Shown in pieces: positions 8,269 to 26,864 of a stretch of 35,506 bases of DNA (position 1 is its first letter; each line of letters begins with the position of its first letter). The notes beneath the pieces are model-generated. The model made no database searches and had not been told where the DNA came from. It saw only the letters and a list, made by a program, of their open reading frames with translations. This DNA comes from Amycolatopsis kentuckyensis. GTDB lineage: Bacteria > Actinomycetota > Actinomycetes > Mycobacteriales > Pseudonocardiaceae. The translations under genes were made by a program, and so were the position numbers. Location of the stretch: NCBI RefSeq assembly GCF_002155975.1, contig NZ_MUMI01000054.1, positions 1 to 35,506 of the forward strand. Reading direction: 5' to 3'.

Positions 8269-9954
8269 GTGAACACCGAAGAGAACGCCGCCGGGCGCTG
8301 GGACGCCATCGTGGTCGGCTCCGGGATCGGCGGGCTCGTCTGCGCCGGGTACCTGGTGGCGAGCGGGATGCGCGTCCTCGTGCTCGAACAGCACGACGTC
8401 GCCGGCGGCAACAGCCACGTGTTCCGCCGTCGCCGCGCCTACCAGTTCGACGTGGGGGTGCACTACCTCGGCGACTGCGGGCCGGACGGACTGCTGCCGC
8501 GGGTCCTCTCGGGCCTCGGCCTCGGGGACCGGGTGCGCTTCCACCCCATGGACCCCGACGGGTTCGACCGGATCGTCCTGCCCAGCGTCACGGTCGACGT
8601 GCCGACCGGGTGGGACCGCTACGCCGACCGCCTGCGGGCCGCGTTGCCCGCGGAGGCCGAGGGCATCACCCGATACATCGACATCTGCGCGGCCGTCGCG
8701 CAGGCCTGCCGCCAGTCCGCCTTCTCGGCGGGCCCGGTGGCGAAGGTGCCGGCCGTGATGCTGCGCTGGGGCCGCCGGACGCTGGCGCAGTTGTTCGACC
8801 ACTGCGGGCTTTCGGCCCGGGCGCGCACCATCCTGGCCGCCCAGTCCGGGAACTACGGTTCCGCTCCGGCGAGCACCCTCGTCGCCGCCCACGCCGGGAT
8901 GCTCGGTGAGTACCTCCGCGGCGCCTACTACCCGGAGGGCGGCGGGCAGGTGATCGCGGCGTCGTTCGTCGAGCTGCTGGAGTCGCACGGCGGCACGCTG
9001 CTCACCCGCACCCGCGTCGACCGGATCCTGATCGAGCGCGGCAAGGCGACCGGTGTCCGGCTGTCCGACGGCACGGTCCACCGCGCGCCGGTGGTGGTGT
9101 CCAATGCGGACTACTGCCGCACTGTCCTGGAACTGTGCGGCGGACGGGAGAACCTGCCCGAGCCCGTGGTGACCCGCGCGGAGACGGCGAAGATGCGCCT
9201 GCCGATGGCCGTCTGCTACGTCGGGCTCGACCGGGAGCTCCCGGTCGACGGCGCGAACATCTGGTGCTGGCCGGACGAGGACGTCGACGCGGCCTACGCC
9301 CGGGTGGAGTCCGGCCGCCTCGACGAGCTGCCGTACGCGTTCCTGTCCTTCGCTTCCCACAAGGACCCGGTGCCGGGTTCGGCGTGCCCGCCGGGACACA
9401 CGAACTTCCAGATCATGACGACCTGCCCGCCCGGCTACGCGCACTGGGGCCTCGCGGAGGGGCCGGCGAACGGGGCCAGGTACCGGCGCGAGCCCGCTTA
9501 CCTCGGCGCGAAGAACCGGCTGACCGAACAGATGCTGGACCTGGCCGAGGCCGCGATCGGGCCGTTCCGCCAGCACCTGGTGCACGCCGAAACGTCGACG
9601 CCGCTGACCCAGGAGCGCTACACGCTTTCGACCGGGGGCAGCGCGTACGGCCTGCACACCTGGGGCCGGGTCGGGCAACGGCCGGATATCGATTCGGGTG
9701 TCGACGGTCTCTACCTGACCGGCCAGAGCATCTTGCACGGTGGCGGAATCGTCGGGGTCGCGACCGGGGGAGCGTTGTGCGCCTCGACGATCCTCGGCCG
9801 GCCGGTGCTCGCGGACGGCGCCGCCGGGGTACGGGGGAATCCCGAGCTGCTCCCGGTCCGCGAGCCCGGCTGGGACCCGCTGCGCACCTCGCGGGGGCTG
9901 CGGCGGCGCGAGGCCCGCGGCCTCGCCCTGCTCGACCGGGTCGTGGCGGGCTGA
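8269..9954 (+). CDS. FAD-dependent oxidoreductase, RetSat/CrtI (phytoene dehydrogenase-like) family
   Basis: A 561-residue flavoprotein. The N-terminal dinucleotide fold is AIVVGSGIGGLVCAGYL followed by VLVLEQHDVAGGNSHVF, and FDVGVHYLGD matches retinol saturase-type members. The C-terminal FAD motif is GLYLTGQSILHGGGIVGVATGG. These enzymes desaturate, saturate or isomerise conjugated chains. In cinnamoyl-lipid pathways such as skyllamycin, relatives act on polyene chains during ring formation, so the enzyme here probably modifies the acyl chain made by the ketosynthase system. The GTG at 8269 is fixed by the -10 hexamer six bases upstream. It is the first gene of the forward biosynthetic block. 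Family secure; substrate inferred. Confidence 0.88.
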   Translation: MNTEENAAGRWDAIVVGSGIGGLVCAGYLVASGMRVLVLEQHDVAGGNSHVFRRRRAYQFDVGVHYLGDCGPDGLLPRVLSGLGLGDRVRFHPMDPDGFDRIVLPSVTVDVPTGWDRYADRLRAALPAEAEGITRYIDICAAVAQACRQSAFSAGPVAKVPAVMLRWGRRTLAQLFDHCGLSARARTILAAQSGNYGSAPASTLVAAHAGMLGEYLRGAYYPEGGGQVIAASFVELLESHGGTLLTRTRVDRILIERGKATGVRLSDGTVHRAPVVVSNADYCRTVLELCGGRENLPEPVVTRAETAKMRLPMAVCYVGLDRELPVDGANIWCWPDEDVDAAYARVESGRLDELPYAFLSFASHKDPVPGSACPPGHTNFQIMTTCPPGYAHWGLAEGPANGARYRREPAYLGAKNRLTEQMLDLAEAAIGPFRQHLVHAETSTPLTQERYTLSTGGSAYGLHTWGRVGQRPDIDSGVDGLYLTGQSILHGGGIVGVATGGALCASTILGRPVLADGAAGVRGNPELLPVREPGWDPLRTSRGLRRREARGLALLDRVVAG

Positions 9955-9983
9955 GCACGCGACACCGGGAAGAAGAGAACTCG

Positions 9984-10001
9984 GGGCCCGGTTCCGGGCC
10001 C
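9984..10001. other. perfect GC hairpin between the RetSat-like gene and the ACP
   Basis: GGGCCCGG, then TT, then CCGGGCCC is a perfect 18-base inverted repeat in the 90-base gap before the ACP. It would form a very stable RNA hairpin. No U-tract follows, so it may attenuate rather than terminate, or it may protect the 3' end of the upstream message. Its closeness to an ATG at 10009 argues against that codon as the ACP start. Confidence 0.55.
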
Positions 10002-10044
10002 GTGGGTAATGACTGCTGTCTGCACGAAGGGAATGGTGAGCGAA

Positions 10045-10323
10045 GTGACGGAAGCCGTGGCTGAATCGACGGAGGTCCTGGACGACCGGGTGGTCGCGGG
10101 GATCTGCGCCGCACTGGAGTCCGTGCTGGAGGCGGAGGTCGCCGACCTCGGCCCGGAGACCCGGCTCGCGGACGCCGGCCTCGACTCCACCGGCGTGCTG
10201 GAACTGCTGATGCAGCTGGAAGAGGCGCTGGGCATCGAATTCGACGCCGAGAACCTCGAAATGAGCCACTTCGAGTCGGTCGGCTCGCTGGCCCGTTTCG
10301 TTTCGGCAGAAATGGCCGCCTGA
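10045..10323 (+). CDS. acyl carrier protein (type II)
   Basis: A free-standing carrier protein of 92 residues from GTG 10045. The phosphopantetheine Ser is in DAGLDSTGVLELLMQLEEALGIEF, with the usual acidic helix II after it. I prefer GTG 10045 because GGTGAG (10035-10040) sits at Shine-Dalgarno distance. In-frame ATGs at 10009 and 10033 are possible but poorly placed: 10009 is directly after a strong hairpin, and 10033 abuts its only purine tract. The next gene starts three bases after the stop. It may carry the acyl chain on which the two dehydrogenase-like proteins act, or present it to the NRPS starter C domain. A second ACP lies at 33407-33658. Confidence 0.9.
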   Translation: MTEAVAESTEVLDDRVVAGICAALESVLEAEVADLGPETRLADAGLDSTGVLELLMQLEEALGIEFDAENLEMSHFESVGSLARFVSAEMAA

Positions 10324-10326
10324 ACG

Positions 10327-10944
10327 ATGACCACGATCTCGCCGCCGATCACGGCGACCTGGCTGCGGTGCCACGACACCGCCCGTGCGGAAGGGATGGC
10401 CCCGGCGCTGGCGGTGCTGCACGCGGCCCTGCCTGCCGGTGAGCCGGTGTTCGGTGCCGGCGGTACCGCGGTCCTGCCGGCCGGGCCGGTGGACGGCGAC
10501 GTGCTCGTGGTCCGGACGGCGGAGCTGCCCGGCGGCCCCGTCGTCCTGGTGCGGACGCACCGGCCCGCGGGCCACCCCGATCCGATCCTGGCGACCGGGT
10601 CGGTGTGGCTGCGGCTGGGCCTGTCCGGCGCCCTGCTCGACACCGGGCTCGGCTACCTGGGCGGGCGGCGCAGCGGCGACACCACCCTGCTGCGCCGTCA
10701 AATGGTCCAGGGCGCCGTCGCCGAGGCGCTGACCGGGCAGCTCGAGGTGCGCGCGTTCCTGACCGCGCACGGCCCGGACCCGGCCCCGGAAGCCCTGGCC
10801 TACCTGCACCGGCGGCTCACCGGCACCGACCGCGTCCTGCTGCGCCTGCTGGGCGCCGCGGGGTTCGTGCGCGGCGGGGCGGGGGAGGTCGCGGACGTCT
10901 CCGAGCTGCTCGCCGGCGCCTACACCCCGGAGGTCGGGGCGTGA
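10327..10944 (+). CDS. acyl-CoA dehydrogenase C-terminal-domain-like protein
   Basis: A 205-residue protein between the ACP and a full acyl-CoA dehydrogenase. Residues from about 95 on (LLDTGLGYLGGRRSGDTTLLRRQMVQGAVAEAL, given here in overlapping memory of the family as LLDTGLGYLGG and LLRRQMVQGAVAEAL) resemble the C-terminal helical bundle of acyl-CoA dehydrogenases, as does LLGAAGFVRGGAGEVADVSE near the end. The N-terminal helical domain and the TEP-GSD flavin-binding strand domain are absent. It lacks a recognisable catalytic Glu. It overlaps the next gene by four bases (GTGA). The likeliest role is the partner subunit of a heteromeric acyl-ACP dehydrogenase; a standalone function cannot be excluded. 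Confidence 0.6.
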   Translation: MTTISPPITATWLRCHDTARAEGMAPALAVLHAALPAGEPVFGAGGTAVLPAGPVDGDVLVVRTAELPGGPVVLVRTHRPAGHPDPILATGSVWLRLGLSGALLDTGLGYLGGRRSGDTTLLRRQMVQGAVAEALTGQLEVRAFLTAHGPDPAPEALAYLHRRLTGTDRVLLRLLGAAGFVRGGAGEVADVSELLAGAYTPEVGA

Positions 10945-12158
10945 CGGCGACCGTGCTCGACGAACGGCTCGAAACGCTGCGGGACGCGGCTCGCGAGTGG
11001 GGGACGGAGTTCCGCACCGCGGGCGCCGGCCTCGACACCGACCCCGACGGTGTCGGCGAACACCTGGACCTGGCCGGCGTCCGCTGCCTGGCCACCATGC
11101 TCGTCCCCGAGGAGTTCGGGGGCGCGGGCCTGCGCCTCGGGCCGCACCGGTTCCACGGCATGACGGCGATCGAGCGGGCGGTGGTGCTCGAAGAGCTCGC
11201 CCGCGGCGACGCCGGCCTGATGCTGGCCAGCCCGGGCGCGTCGATGTCCGGCGTGCTCGTCGACGTGCTGGCCGACCGGGAGCAGAAGGAGTGGTTCTAC
11301 GGCCGGCTCCTCGAGCGGCCGACCTGGACGTTCTTCGCGCTCACCGAGCCGGACCGGGGTTCCGACGCCACCGCGCTGGAGACGGCGCTTTCGGCACCGG
11401 CCGACGGCACCCACCGCCTCGACGGCCGCAAGAAGTACGTCGGCAACGCCGCGCGCGCCGCGCTGGGGGTCGTGTTCGCCCGCACCGGGCCCGGCCCGCT
11501 GGGCGTGACGGCGGTCCTGGTGGACACGACGGACCCGGGGTTCCACGCCGAGCCGCTCGAGTCACTGGGCCTGCGGGCCGCGCGGATCTGCGAGCTGACC
11601 CTGGACGACGTCGCCGTGCCCGCCGAGCGCGTGCTCGGCCGGGACCGCTCGCCCGCCCGGCGGGGCATGTGGGCGTGCGTGCAGACCTTCAACCGGCTGC
11701 GGCCGGGCGTCGCCGCGATCGCGGTCGGCATCGCCGCGGCCGCCCACGACTACGTGCGCACCGGACGCGGCCGGCTCGGCCGCGCCGAGCGCGACCGGCT
11801 CGGCGAGCTGGGCCGCCGCATCGACGGCGTGCGCCACCTCGTGCACCTGTCCGCGATCGAGGTCGACGCCGACGGCTCCCGCGGCCACCTCGCCTCGGCG
11901 GCGAAGGCCGAAGCGTGCCGGCTGGCCGAGGAGGCCACGCTCGAAGCGTGCGGCTTCTTCGGGCCGCGGGCCCGCTGGGACCACCCGGCGCTCGACAAGC
12001 TCGCCCGGGACGCCCGCGGCGTCGAATTCATGGAAGGCGCCGGCAACATCCAGAAGCTCACCGTCTTCCAGGGGCTGCTCGCCGGCAAGGTCGGCCGGGG
12101 CGAGCCCTTTCCCACGTACGCCGGGAAATCGTCGACCGGAGGTTCGCCGTGCGGGTGA
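10941..12158 (+). CDS. acyl-CoA dehydrogenase family protein
   Basis: A 405-residue flavoenzyme of normal family length. The flavin/substrate signature is FFALTEPDRGSDAT. The C-terminal FMEGAGNIQKL contains the Glu at the position of the catalytic base of medium-chain enzymes (EG-IQ motif). It would introduce an alpha,beta double bond into a CoA- or ACP-bound acyl chain or an aminoacyl thioester. The GTG start overlaps the preceding stop (GTGA), and the 3' end overlaps the next gene by ten bases. The tandem arrangement with an ACP and a truncated dehydrogenase-like protein suggests that its substrate is carrier-bound. Family certain; substrate unknown. Confidence 0.92.
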   Translation: MTATVLDERLETLRDAAREWGTEFRTAGAGLDTDPDGVGEHLDLAGVRCLATMLVPEEFGGAGLRLGPHRFHGMTAIERAVVLEELARGDAGLMLASPGASMSGVLVDVLADREQKEWFYGRLLERPTWTFFALTEPDRGSDATALETALSAPADGTHRLDGRKKYVGNAARAALGVVFARTGPGPLGVTAVLVDTTDPGFHAEPLESLGLRAARICELTLDDVAVPAERVLGRDRSPARRGMWACVQTFNRLRPGVAAIAVGIAAAAHDYVRTGRGRLGRAERDRLGELGRRIDGVRHLVHLSAIEVDADGSRGHLASAAKAEACRLAEEATLEACGFFGPRARWDHPALDKLARDARGVEFMEGAGNIQKLTVFQGLLAGKVGRGEPFPTYAGKSSTGGSPCG

Positions 12159-13113
12159 TCACCAGGCCGGAGGAGTTCGACGTCACGGACCTGTACGTCG
12201 ACCTCAGCCACGTCGTGGACCGGCGGGTCCTGATGAAGTGCGAGGGCTTCAACTTCGCGCGCTCCAGCAAGCTCAAGCCCGCCCTCGAAATGGTGACGCT
12301 GGCCGAGCGGGCGGGCGTGCTGCGCCCGGGCTCGACCATCGTGGAGACGTCGGCGGGCAACCTCGGCGTGGCGCTGAGCCTGGTCGCGGCCAGCCGTGGC
12401 TACCGGTTCGTCTGCGTCACCGACCCGCGCAGCACGCTGCTCACCCGGCAGCTGATGCAGAACCTCGGCACCGAGGTGCTGGTCGCCCCCGACCCGGCCG
12501 CGGGCCTGCGGCTCGTGCGCCGCCTGTGCGCGGAGAACGACGGCTACACCTGGCTCGACCAGTACGCCAACGCGGGCAACTGGATGGCCCACTTCCGCTC
12601 GACCGGACCGGACATCCTGCGCACCGTGCCGGACCTCGACGTGCTCTTCGTCGGCGTCGGCTCGGCCGGCACCCTGACCGGCTGCGCCCGCTACCTGCGC
12701 CAGGTCCGGCCGCAGGTGCGGATCGTCGCCGTCGAGTGCGTCGGCCCCGGCCCGCGGGCCGCCCGGCGCAGCACGGCGGTGCGCACCAGCGTCCGGTTCC
12801 CGGTCATCGACATGTCCCTTGTGGACGATCTGGTGCGGGTCGACGAGGCCGCCGCGATCCGCGCGTGCCGCCGCCTCGCGCTGAGCGGCTTCCTGCTCGG
12901 GGGCGGCTCCGGCATGGTGCTGGCGGGCGCGCTGGGCTGGCTGGAGGAGAACGACGCGGCCACGGCGGTGGTGATCTCACCCGACCTCGGTGACCGCTAC
13001 CTGGACACGATCTACCAGGACCAGTGGGTCAAGGACAACTACGGCCCCGAAGCGCTGCCCGCCGGTGCCGAACACGAAACCCCGTACGCCAAAACACTCT
13101 TCGAGGTGCCCAG

Positions 13114-13117
<4 letters not shown>
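12149..13117 (+). CDS. divergent SbnA-like PLP-dependent cysteine synthase family protein
   Basis: A 322-residue fold-II PLP enzyme, clearly paralogous to the SbnA-like protein at 26865-27830 (shared LKCEGFNFA, GNLGVALSLVAAS, YRFVCVTD, DLGDRYLDT). The PLP lysine is retained (ARSSKLKPA versus GSIKIKAA). Several pocket loops differ. The substrate loop reads ETSAGNLG instead of ESSSGNLG. The phosphate loop reads GVGSAGTLTG instead of GAGTTGTLMG. The C-terminal loop reads LGGGSGMVLAG instead of FGGSTGTVVSG. GTG 12149 is supported by GGAGG at 12138-12142. It overlaps the NRPS start by four bases, so it is coupled to the NRPS. It may make a second beta-substituted alanine, a modified Dap precursor, or Dap with altered substrate preference. 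Confidence 0.85.
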
Positions 13118-23036
<9,919 letters not shown>

Positions 23037-23040
<4 letters not shown>

Positions 23041-23849
23041 CTGTGATTGCCCCGGCGGGAACGCGGCGGTTTTCCGACGCGGTGGTGGAGGTGCTGGCGC
23101 TCGCCGGGCGCCGGCTCACCCACCTGCGCAACGTTCCCGGCCGCCTGCTGGCGGTCACCCTGAACCCGCTGATCACCATGCTGGCCATCGGGTACGTGTT
23201 CAAGGACGCGGTGATCGTGCCGGGCAGCGGCAGCTACCCGGAGTTCCTGTTCCCCGCGGCGCTGATGCAGGTCGGCCTGGCCGGCATCGCGCCCACCGCG
23301 ATCGCCGTCGCCACCGACCTCAACGGCGGCCTGACCGACCGGTTCCGCTCGCTGCCGATCGTCCGGCCCGCCGTGCTGATCGGGCACTCCCTCGGCGACC
23401 TCGTGGTCGGCCTGATCGCCCTCGCCATCACGGTGGCGTCCGGCCTGCTCGTCGGCGGCCGGGTGCACACCGGGTTCCTGCCGCTGGTGGGCGGGCTCGC
23501 CCTGCTCGTCGTGTTCCTCTACGCGATGATCTGGGTCGGCATCCTGCTCGGCCTGTCGCTGCGCAACCCGGAGGCGATCGACGGCATCGGCGCGGTGGCG
23601 ACGCTCGGCCTTTCCTTCCTCTCCAACGCCTTCATGTCGACCGACCGCCTGCCGGTGTGGCTGCGGCCGGTCGCGGAGTGGAACCCGGTCAGCTCGGTGA
23701 CCACCGCCGTCCGCCGCATGTGGGGGACGCCGGTCGACGAGACCGGGTTCCCCGCCCAGCACCCCGGCGTGGTCGTGGCGATCACCCTGGTGATCACGCT
23801 GGCCGTCGCCGGCGGACTGAGCTTCCGCAAGTACCGCACCATCTCGTAG
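23037..23849 (+). CDS. ABC-2 type transporter permease (DrrB-like)
   Basis: A 270-residue membrane protein with six predicted hydrophobic segments, for example LLAVTLNPLITMLAIGYVF, LVVGLIALAITVASGLLVGG and LPLVGGLALLVVFLYAMIWV. It has the DrrB-family sequence around NPVSSVTTAVRRMWG. It is coupled to the NRPS by an ATGA overlap with GAGGAGGA as ribosome site. It should pair with the DrrA-type ATPase at 24134-25099, from which it is separated by a promoter and mbtH. The probable job is export of the lipopeptide product. Confidence 0.9.
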
Positions 23850-23852
23850 CGG

Positions 23853-23895
23853 GTCAGGTGGCGGTCAGCGTGCCGTCAGCCGGTCCGAACACCAT
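23853..23895 (+). promoter_or_regulatory. SARP-type activator site before mbtH
   Basis: Three heptamers lie at exact 11-base phasing: TCAGGTG (23854-23860), TCAGCGT (23865-23871) and TCAGCCG (23876-23882), each preceded by G. Seven bases on is CACCAT (23890-23895), a weak -10. The predicted leader before the mbtH GTG is about 29 bases. The arrangement repeats the sites before the RetSat-like gene and the minus-strand ACP. It lets mbtH and the ATPase be transcribed independently of the long NRPS message. Confidence 0.7.
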
Positions 23896-23930
23896 GACAG
23901 CAAGCCGCTCGCAACAGACGGAGATGTGAA

Positions 23931-24133
23931 GTGACGAGTCCATTCGACGACGAGAACGGCCGGTTCCTCGTCCTGGTCAACGCCGAGGAAGAACGCAGTC
24001 TCTGGCCGGTGTTCGCCGCGGTGCCACCGGGGTGGGACGTCGCGTTGGGGGAGAGTTCCCGAGCCGAGGCGGTCGCCCACGTCGAGGCGACCTGGACGGA
24101 CCTGCGCCCGAAGAGCCTGCGGGACGCCGGCTG

Positions 24134-24134
<1 letters not shown>
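23931..24134 (+). CDS. mbtH: MbtH family NRPS chaperone
   Basis: A 67-residue protein with the MbtH landmarks: NPF-type opening SPFDDENGRFLVLVN, SLWPVFAAVPPGWDV and WTDLRPKSL, including the conserved Trp residues. MbtH proteins bind the A domains of many NRPSs and are needed for their folding or activity; the partner here should be the three-module NRPS. GTG 23931 has GGAG eight bases upstream. The stop overlaps the ATPase start by one base. The mature function is well predicted from the family. Confidence 0.95.
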
Positions 24135-25073
<939 letters not shown>

Positions 25074-25099
<26 letters not shown>

Positions 25100-25164
25100 C
25101 CCGCCACCGGTTCGTCCGGCCTCCGAGCGTCGTCGGCCCCGGCAGCGGGAGGAACCGGACGATC
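25074..25164 (-). pseudogene. remnant of the 3' end of a second MMPL-like gene
   Basis: Bases 25074-25164 align without gaps to 25411-25501, the 3' end of the MMPL-like gene, at a constant offset of 337 bases. Read on the minus strand, the remnant encodes IVRFLPLPGPTTLGGRTN followed by RWRVRVPKDVR and a stop. The intact gene has IVRFLLLPRLAVLGGRTN followed by WWRVRGPKNTR and a stop. The similarity stops about base 25165, where unrelated sequence and then the tandem array begin. It looks like the remains of a duplicated MMPL-type gene whose 5' part was lost. Confidence 0.7.
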
Positions 25165-25214
25165 GGAAGCGGTGCCGCTGCCCGACGTTCCGGCGGCGGC
25201 ACCGCCCGAGCTTG

Positions 25215-25410
25215 GAGTCCGGACTCGCGTGATCGGGCCCGGGACTCGTGTGATTGGGCCCGGGACTCGCGTGATCGGGGCCGGGCTCGTGTGATTGGGG
25301 CCGGAACTCGCGTGATCGGGGCCGGACTCGTGTGATGGAGGCCGGGACTCGCGTGATGGGGCCCGGAACTCGCGTGATCGGGGCCGGAACTCGCGTGATT
25401 GGGGCCGGTG
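25215..25410. repeat. nine-copy tandem repeat, 20-21 bp period, between convergent genes
   Basis: Nine copies of a unit close to ACTCGCGTGATCGGGGCCGG begin at 25223, 25244, 25265, 25285, 25306, 25326, 25347, 25368 and 25389. The first five units alternate strictly between CGC...ATC and CGT...ATT forms, which implies a two-unit (about 41-42 base) higher-order duplication. The array ends at the stop codon of the MMPL-like gene and fills the gap between two convergent genes. I see no coding sense; it may be an extragenic repeat family of this genus or act at the ends of converging transcripts. Confidence 0.9.
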
Positions 25411-26721
25411 TCAGCGGGTGTTCTTCGGGCCTCTGACTCGCCACCAGTTCGTGCGGCCTCCGAGCACCGCGAGCCGCGGCAGGAGGAGGAAGCGGACGAT
25501 CAGGGTGTCGGCGACCAGGATCGCCGCGGTCGCCAGGGCGAACTCGCGGACGTCGCCGCTCTCCGTCATTCCCCAGACCAGCCACATCACCACCGCCACC
25601 AGCAGCGCGCCGCCGGATGCCGACCAGGCCCGGCGGCACGCGTGCGCCACCGTGTTGCGCCGGGACATGCCGGCCAGGGTTTCGCTCCGGAGCCGGTGCA
25701 GCAGGTACACCTGCAGGTGGTTCGCCGGCACGAGCAGGACGACCACCAGGACCATCGGGGCCCAGGCGGGCAGCGGATCGACCAGCAGGGTGAGCGTCCC
25801 CAGCCCGGCGAGCACGGCGACGCCGTTCAGCAGGAACGTCGCCAGCGCCACCACCGGCCGCCGGTAGGCGACGAGGGTGGCCAGGCCCAGCACCGCCAGC
25901 AACGTCACCACCCCGCACGCGTCCAGGTCGTCGACCAGGGGACGGCAGGCCGGGCAGCCGGGGGAGAACACGCGCAGCGACCCGTAGACCGCGGCGGCGC
26001 CGAGGGCGAGCAGGCCGATCGCGATCGCCGTGGGCCGCACGAACCGGGGCAGGTCGCCGACCGTCAACCTCGCGGGCGGCAGTTGCCTCGGCGAGGTGAG
26101 CACGCGATCGTTCAGGGCGGGCAGCAGGCTGAGCGCGGCGACGGTCGACGCCAGCACGGCCACCAGGACCGCGGTGGCCAGCGGCATCAGGTCGGCCGAC
26201 CCGGCGAGCGCCACCGCGGCCAGCGCCGCGGCCACGCCGCTGCCGGAGACGAGGGCGGCGTTGCCCGCCGTGCTCGCGACGATCCGCGCGGCCCGTGACG
26301 CGTCGTTCCCGCCGGACAGTGCTTCCCGCCGCCGGCAGAAGGTGAACAGCATGTGCTGGACCGAAACCGTGATGACGACCAGCAGCGCCGCGTCCCCGGT
26401 GAGCGGGGACATCGCGACGGACTCGGAGACCGTGTCGAGCATCGCCGCCGACGCCGCCGTGACCACGCTGATGAACAGCGCGGACACGAGCAGCAGCAGC
26501 CGGGAGAACGGCACGCTCAGCAGGACCGCGACGGGCGCGGCGACCAGCGGCCACCAGTTCGCCGCCACGTCGGGGTCGGCGAGCGAGCCGTCACCCAGCC
26601 GGTGCCCGCCGGTGAGCCCCGGCAGCTGCGCCAGGGCCACGAAGACCAGCCAGAGGGCGATGACCGCGCCGGAATGGCCGGCGGACCAGCAGGAGGCGCG
26701 GACGGCCAGTGAAGGCTTCAC
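25411..26721 (-). CDS. compact MMPL/RND-like membrane protein
   Basis: A 436-residue polytopic protein from GTG 26721, with GGGGA five bases upstream. Many hydrophobic segments fall into two blocks, including AVLVAVLASTVAALSLLPAL in the first and ALATFLLNGVAVLAGLGTLT in the second. The second block has the MMPL-like pattern of a short Arg-rich loop followed by LLNGVAVLAGLG. MMPL proteins usually have 700-1000 residues with two large extracytoplasmic domains. Here these are nearly absent, and one loop carries GCPACRP and a nearby DACG, possibly redox-active or disulfide-forming. It might export the product or a lipid, or be a structural relic. The family call is moderate. Confidence 0.7.
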   Translation of the reverse strand: MKPSLAVRASCWSAGHSGAVIALWLVFVALAQLPGLTGGHRLGDGSLADPDVAANWWPLVAAPVAVLLSVPFSRLLLLVSALFISVVTAASAAMLDTVSESVAMSPLTGDAALLVVITVSVQHMLFTFCRRREALSGGNDASRAARIVASTAGNAALVSGSGVAAALAAVALAGSADLMPLATAVLVAVLASTVAALSLLPALNDRVLTSPRQLPPARLTVGDLPRFVRPTAIAIGLLALGAAAVYGSLRVFSPGCPACRPLVDDLDACGVVTLLAVLGLATLVAYRRPVVALATFLLNGVAVLAGLGTLTLLVDPLPAWAPMVLVVVLLVPANHLQVYLLHRLRSETLAGMSRRNTVAHACRRAWSASGGALLVAVVMWLVWGMTESGDVREFALATAAILVADTLIVRFLLLPRLAVLGGRTNWWRVRGPKNTR

Positions 26722-26864
26722 GATCGTCCCCTTCGACCCGACGGGTATGGCGGCGTTCGCGGTTTCGGCTATCCGCGCAGGTGTTCGAGTCTAGTGAGCG
26801 GTGATCGTTCGTTCACGGGGGGTGACTCCCGGATCCGCGGTGGTGCTAGACCGTGTGTGGTGGA
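26722..26864. promoter_or_regulatory. gap upstream of the MMPL-like gene with an operator-like inverted repeat
   Basis: This 143-base gap lies between the end of the sbnA-like gene and the start of the MMPL-like gene, both on the minus strand. GTGAGCG (26794-26800) and CGTTCAC (26810-26816) form an inverted pair with one mismatch and a nine-base centre, as expected for a TetR- or GntR-type operator. No regulator of that type is in the window. I see no clear terminator for the long minus-strand operon here. Confidence 0.35.

Noticed and set aside
9413-10114. Minus-strand open frame across the RetSat-like/ACP junction
   Set aside because: Its product is Arg/Pro-rich low complexity and it crosses two genes that have clear motifs on the plus strand.
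25215-25410. CRISPR-like array
   Set aside because: Units follow each other directly with no unique spacers, the unit is 20-21 bases with drifted copies, and no cas gene is present.
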